In this document: piece by piece, positions 37,662-39,896 of the stretch | Layout of the letters: each line of letters opens with the position of its first letter | How positions within the stretch are numbered: the first letter of the stretch is position 1 | From: Burkholderiales bacterium | GTDB lineage: Bacteria > Pseudomonadota > Gammaproteobacteria > Burkholderiales > Burkholderiaceae_D | Reading direction: 5' to 3' | DNA: 39,896 bases | NCBI GenBank assembly: GCA_026399895.1 | Contig: JAPLQC010000054.1 | Location: 1-39,896, forward strand | Notes under the pieces: model-generated | Told to the model about the DNA's origin: nothing | Database searches by the model: none | The model's input: the letters and a program-made list of their open reading frames with translations, nothing else | Translations under genes and position numbers: made by a program

Positions 37662-37771
37662 ACTATTGGCTTAAGGTTAGCGTGATGCTGGCTTTGTGTT
37701 GGCTTAGTGTTGGCTTGATGCTGGCTTGATGCTGACCCATTGCTTACCTACTACTTGCCTAATGCTGGCGC
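37662..37771. repeat. Degenerate 11-bp tandem array (10 units)
   Basis: Ten 11-bp units tile this interval exactly. The core at 37684-37738 is GATGCTGGCTT, TGTGTTGGCTT, AGTGTTGGCTT, GATGCTGGCTT and GATGCTGACCC. Two decayed units lie to the left (ACTATTGGCTT, AAGGTTAGCGT) and three to the right (ATTGCTTACCT, ACTACTTGCCT, AATGCTGGCGC), each matching the core at 6 to 8 of 11 positions. The right end runs through the TAG stop (37759-37761, minus strand) into the last codons of the hydrolase gene. Confidence 0.78.
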
Positions 37772-38628
37772 TGAATAAATGCCTCCACTGCCGCCATCAG
37801 TGCAACAGCTTGGTCGCGATGGGGTGAATGACCACAATTGGTAAGCGTGATGACCTCGGCAGAAGGAAGTAACTCTCGGATACGCATGACTTGCTGCAGG
37901 CTGCCGTATTCATCTTGCTCGCCCTGCAGCGCAAGCAGTGGGCAGCGGATGCCAGGAATTACCGACTCGATATTCCAGTCCTTGAAAGCCTCTGATAACC
38001 AGACATCATTCCAGCCGAAGAAGGCAGAATCGACTTCATCATGATGGCGTGCCAAACGCTCGCGCAAACCGTGCTGCAAATACGCCTCCCGCGCGAGCTT
38101 GATACTTTGAATACTAATGTCTTCGACGAACAAATGCGGCGCCACCACAATTGCACCCCGCAGCGCTGCGGGGAATTGCGCCGCGTACAGCAGAGCGATC
38201 GAAGCGCCATCGCTGTGGCCGAACAACCAGGGTTTTTTTACGTTCAGATGCGTTAGCAGCGTCGGCAATACCTCATACGCTTGCCGATGCATGAAGTCAG
38301 GGTCCCAATGCTCGTCTACGCCACGCGGTGTTGATTTGCCATAGCCCGGTCGTGAGTAAACCAGACCGCGTATACCGATGCGCGCGCATAGCTGATCCGG
38401 GAAGTCTTTCCAAAGCGAGACGGATCCCAAGCCCTCATGCAGGAAAACTATTACTGGTTGTTCGGCGGCCGTATCGTTTGCGTTATCTGTATTGGTCGTA
38501 TCTTCTGCGCTTAACGTACCGTCCGCATTGACTGCATCGTCTGGGCTGCCCATGCCGCCTACATCGATCCAGCGATACTCGATCGCGATCTCGCGACCGC
38601 GCCAATCGATGTCGAGCTTAGCCGACAT
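37759..38628 (-). CDS. Alpha/beta hydrolase linked to aryl-CoA ligase
   Basis: About 289 aa from the ATG at 38628, which overlaps the end of the ligase gene by 11 bp. LHEGLGSVSLWKDFP at about 63-77 is the oxyanion-hole segment. GHSDGASIALLYA at about 130 carries the nucleophile Ser. A late LTNCGHSPHRDQ near 267-278 carries the catalytic His. Family neighbours act on esters, thioesters or lactones. Residues about 27-57 form an Asp/Asn/Thr-rich insertion (VNADGTLSAEDTTNTDNAND) between the first strands that most relatives lack. Coupling to a benzoate-CoA-ligase-like gene suggests a role in aromatic acid use, perhaps as a thioesterase or ring-product hydrolase. Confidence 0.83.
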   Translation of the reverse strand: MSAKLDIDWRGREIAIEYRWIDVGGMGSPDDAVNADGTLSAEDTTNTDNANDTAAEQPVIVFLHEGLGSVSLWKDFPDQLCARIGIRGLVYSRPGYGKSTPRGVDEHWDPDFMHRQAYEVLPTLLTHLNVKKPWLFGHSDGASIALLYAAQFPAALRGAIVVAPHLFVEDISIQSIKLAREAYLQHGLRERLARHHDEVDSAFFGWNDVWLSEAFKDWNIESVIPGIRCPLLALQGEQDEYGSLQQVMRIRELLPSAEVITLTNCGHSPHRDQAVALMAAVEAFIQRQH

Positions 38629-39896
38629 CCTGCTCGCGTAACTTGAAACGCTGAATTTTTCCGGTCGCTGTTTTCGGTAGTTCGCGAATGAAATGAATCT
38701 CACGCGGGTACTTGAATGGCGCAAGACGATTTTTTACAAAGGCCTTCAATGTATTTGCCAACTCATCATTGGCAGCATCGGCTTCGTGCAGAACAACATA
38801 CGCCACTGTCTTGGTCAGGCCATCAACATCCGCTTGTCCTACGACGGCGCATTCGAGCACCTGCTCGTGTGCCATTAACGCAGACTCAACCTCGATCGGC
38901 GAGACATACTGGCCGCTGACCTTCAGCATGTCATCGCTGCGCCCGGCGTAGCTGTAGAAGCCATCCGCATCTACCGTGTATTTGTCACCGCTTTTTACCC
39001 ACTCACCTTGAAAGGTAGCGGTACTTTTGTCACGACTATTCCAATACAACAGCGCCGCGCTCGGACCTTTGATGTAGAGATCACCAATGTCGCCCACGGC
39101 CACCGGTTGCCCAAGTTCATCGCGTATCGCCATCTCGTAGCCAGGGACTGGCGTGCCAGAAGTTCCGTACCGCACGGCACCGCTGCGATTCGAGAGAAAG
39201 ATATGCAGCATCTCAGTCGAGCCAAGACCATCCAGAATATCGCAACCGACCTGCGCACTGAATCGCTCACCTACTTCACGTGGCAAAGCCTCACCCGCAG
39301 AGACACAAAGGCGCAACTTGATTTGACCGCGATCTGGTAATGCATCGGCGGCCAGCATCGCGACATACAGCGTGGGCACACCGTAAAACACCGTAGGCTG
39401 CTGCTTGATCAGTCGCTCGAAGACCGCATTCGGCGTCGGACGCTCTGCCATCAACACGACAGTGGCGCCGACCGACAGCGGAAAAGTGAGCGCATTGCCG
39501 AGGCCATAGGCGAAGAACAGCTTGGCGGCCGAGAACACGACATCATGTTCGTTAAGACCGAGCACCGGCTTGCCATACAACTCCGCAGTCCAGTACAGAT
39601 TGGCATGACTATGAACGGTGCCTTTAGGTTGTCCGGTCGAGCCACTGGAGTACAGCCAAAACGCGAACTGATCGGCGTGCGTATCTGCGGGCTGCGGCAT
39701 GGGTGGCTGCGCCAGTAAGGTCGAGAACGCGATGTCTCGATCATTGGCAAGCGCGCCAGACACGACGATCTTCAGCGGGTGACCACATGCCGACACGGCT
39801 GGATCGACGGTGCTTCTTAGCGCATCCGACACCACGATCATTTTTGCGTCACTGTGAGTGAGCATGTAGCCGTAGTTTTCTGCGGTGAGCAAGGTA
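38618..39896 (-). CDS. Benzoate-CoA ligase-like enzyme (5' end outside window)
   Basis: At least 425 C-terminal residues; the frame is open to the window edge, so the N terminus is missing. ANL-superfamily motifs are YSSGSTGQPKGTVHSH (AMP-binding P-loop), YGVPTLY, GLGSTEM (A5-type), YIKGPSAALLYWN, GEWVKSGDKYT, YAGRSDDMLKVSGQYVSP and the catalytic Lys of PKTATGKIQRFKLR at the end. The spacing and FFAYGLGNALTFPLSVGAT are as in benzoate- and 4-hydroxybenzoate-CoA ligases. It would activate an aromatic acid for the aerobic (box) or anaerobic benzoyl-CoA route; no box or bcr gene lies in the window. It heads the hydrolase gene through an 11-bp overlap. Confidence 0.88.
   Translation of the reverse strand, partial: TLLTAENYGYMLTHSDAKMIVVSDALRSTVDPAVSACGHPLKIVVSGALANDRDIAFSTLLAQPPMPQPADTHADQFAFWLYSSGSTGQPKGTVHSHANLYWTAELYGKPVLGLNEHDVVFSAAKLFFAYGLGNALTFPLSVGATVVLMAERPTPNAVFERLIKQQPTVFYGVPTLYVAMLAADALPDRGQIKLRLCVSAGEALPREVGERFSAQVGCDILDGLGSTEMLHIFLSNRSGAVRYGTSGTPVPGYEMAIRDELGQPVAVGDIGDLYIKGPSAALLYWNSRDKSTATFQGEWVKSGDKYTVDADGFYSYAGRSDDMLKVSGQYVSPIEVESALMAHEQVLECAVVGQADVDGLTKTVAYVVLHEADAANDELANTLKAFVKNRLAPFKYPREIHFIRELPKTATGKIQRFKLREQDVG

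Noticed and set aside
37662..37771. CRISPR array
   Set aside because: Units are 11 bp, directly adjacent and without unique spacers; no cas genes are present.

Overview
The window reads as an ordinary chromosomal stretch of a betaproteobacterium, most likely order Burkholderiales. Supporting signs are the EarP/EF-P pair with Arg32 in EF-P, a DUF3460 gene next to scpA and metG, minCDE, TRAP transport genes, an aryl-CoA ligase of benzoate-CoA ligase type, and moderate GC. I see no prophage, IS element, CRISPR array, rRNA operon or integrase.

Layout. 1-3.3 kb: an 11-bp tandem array, a small conserved protein, a secreted DRGH nuclease, then (+) a phosphoribosyltransferase with a small membrane-anchored protein. 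3.3-5.2 kb (-): minC-minD-minE with a DUF429 gene overlapping the end of minE. 5.4-8.0 kb: a Crp/Fnr regulator without iron-sulfur cysteines, an orphan NarL-type response regulator with an Fnr box correctly placed upstream, and a DUF2721 membrane protein. 8.1-9.0 kb: an alpha/beta hydrolase. 9.0-13.1 kb (+): cobalamin riboswitch, then TonB receptor, permease and ATPase (btuBCD-like). 13.2-18.6 kb (-): a tandem run metG, DUF3460, scpA, panC, btuF-like binding protein, hotdog thioesterase. The B12 importer is therefore split over two convergent units, only one of which has the riboswitch.

18.7-21.1 kb: gltX, tRNA-Ala(GGC), tRNA-Glu(TTC), a strong terminator and a vapBC toxin-antitoxin pair. 21.3-25.3 kb (-): fhs, an intergenic RNA able to form a three-way junction, modB, modC (no modA in the window) and a small secreted protein. 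25.4-26.6 kb (+): a class V aminotransferase divergent from fhs. 26.7-28.3 kb (-): bactofilin, a secreted protein and a queuosine-precursor transporter. 28.5-30.9 kb (-): a processive GT2 glycosyltransferase overlapping an outer-membrane barrel gene. 31.1-32.8 kb (+): earP and efp. 33.5-36.4 kb (+): a complete TRAP transporter (dctQMP). 36.7 kb to the end: a small HTH protein behind a strong promoter, a DUF3429 membrane protein, a second 11-bp array, an alpha/beta hydrolase, and the 3' part of a benzoate-CoA-ligase-like gene cut by the window edge.

The least explained signals are the two 11-bp-period degenerate arrays, each touching the TAG stop codon of a minus-strand gene; the structured fhs-modB intergenic RNA; the Fnr-like protein paired with a consensus Fnr box at class II spacing; and the split B12 locus. 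I found no convincing new multi-gene defence or biosynthetic system. Bases 1-119 contain nothing I can assign.
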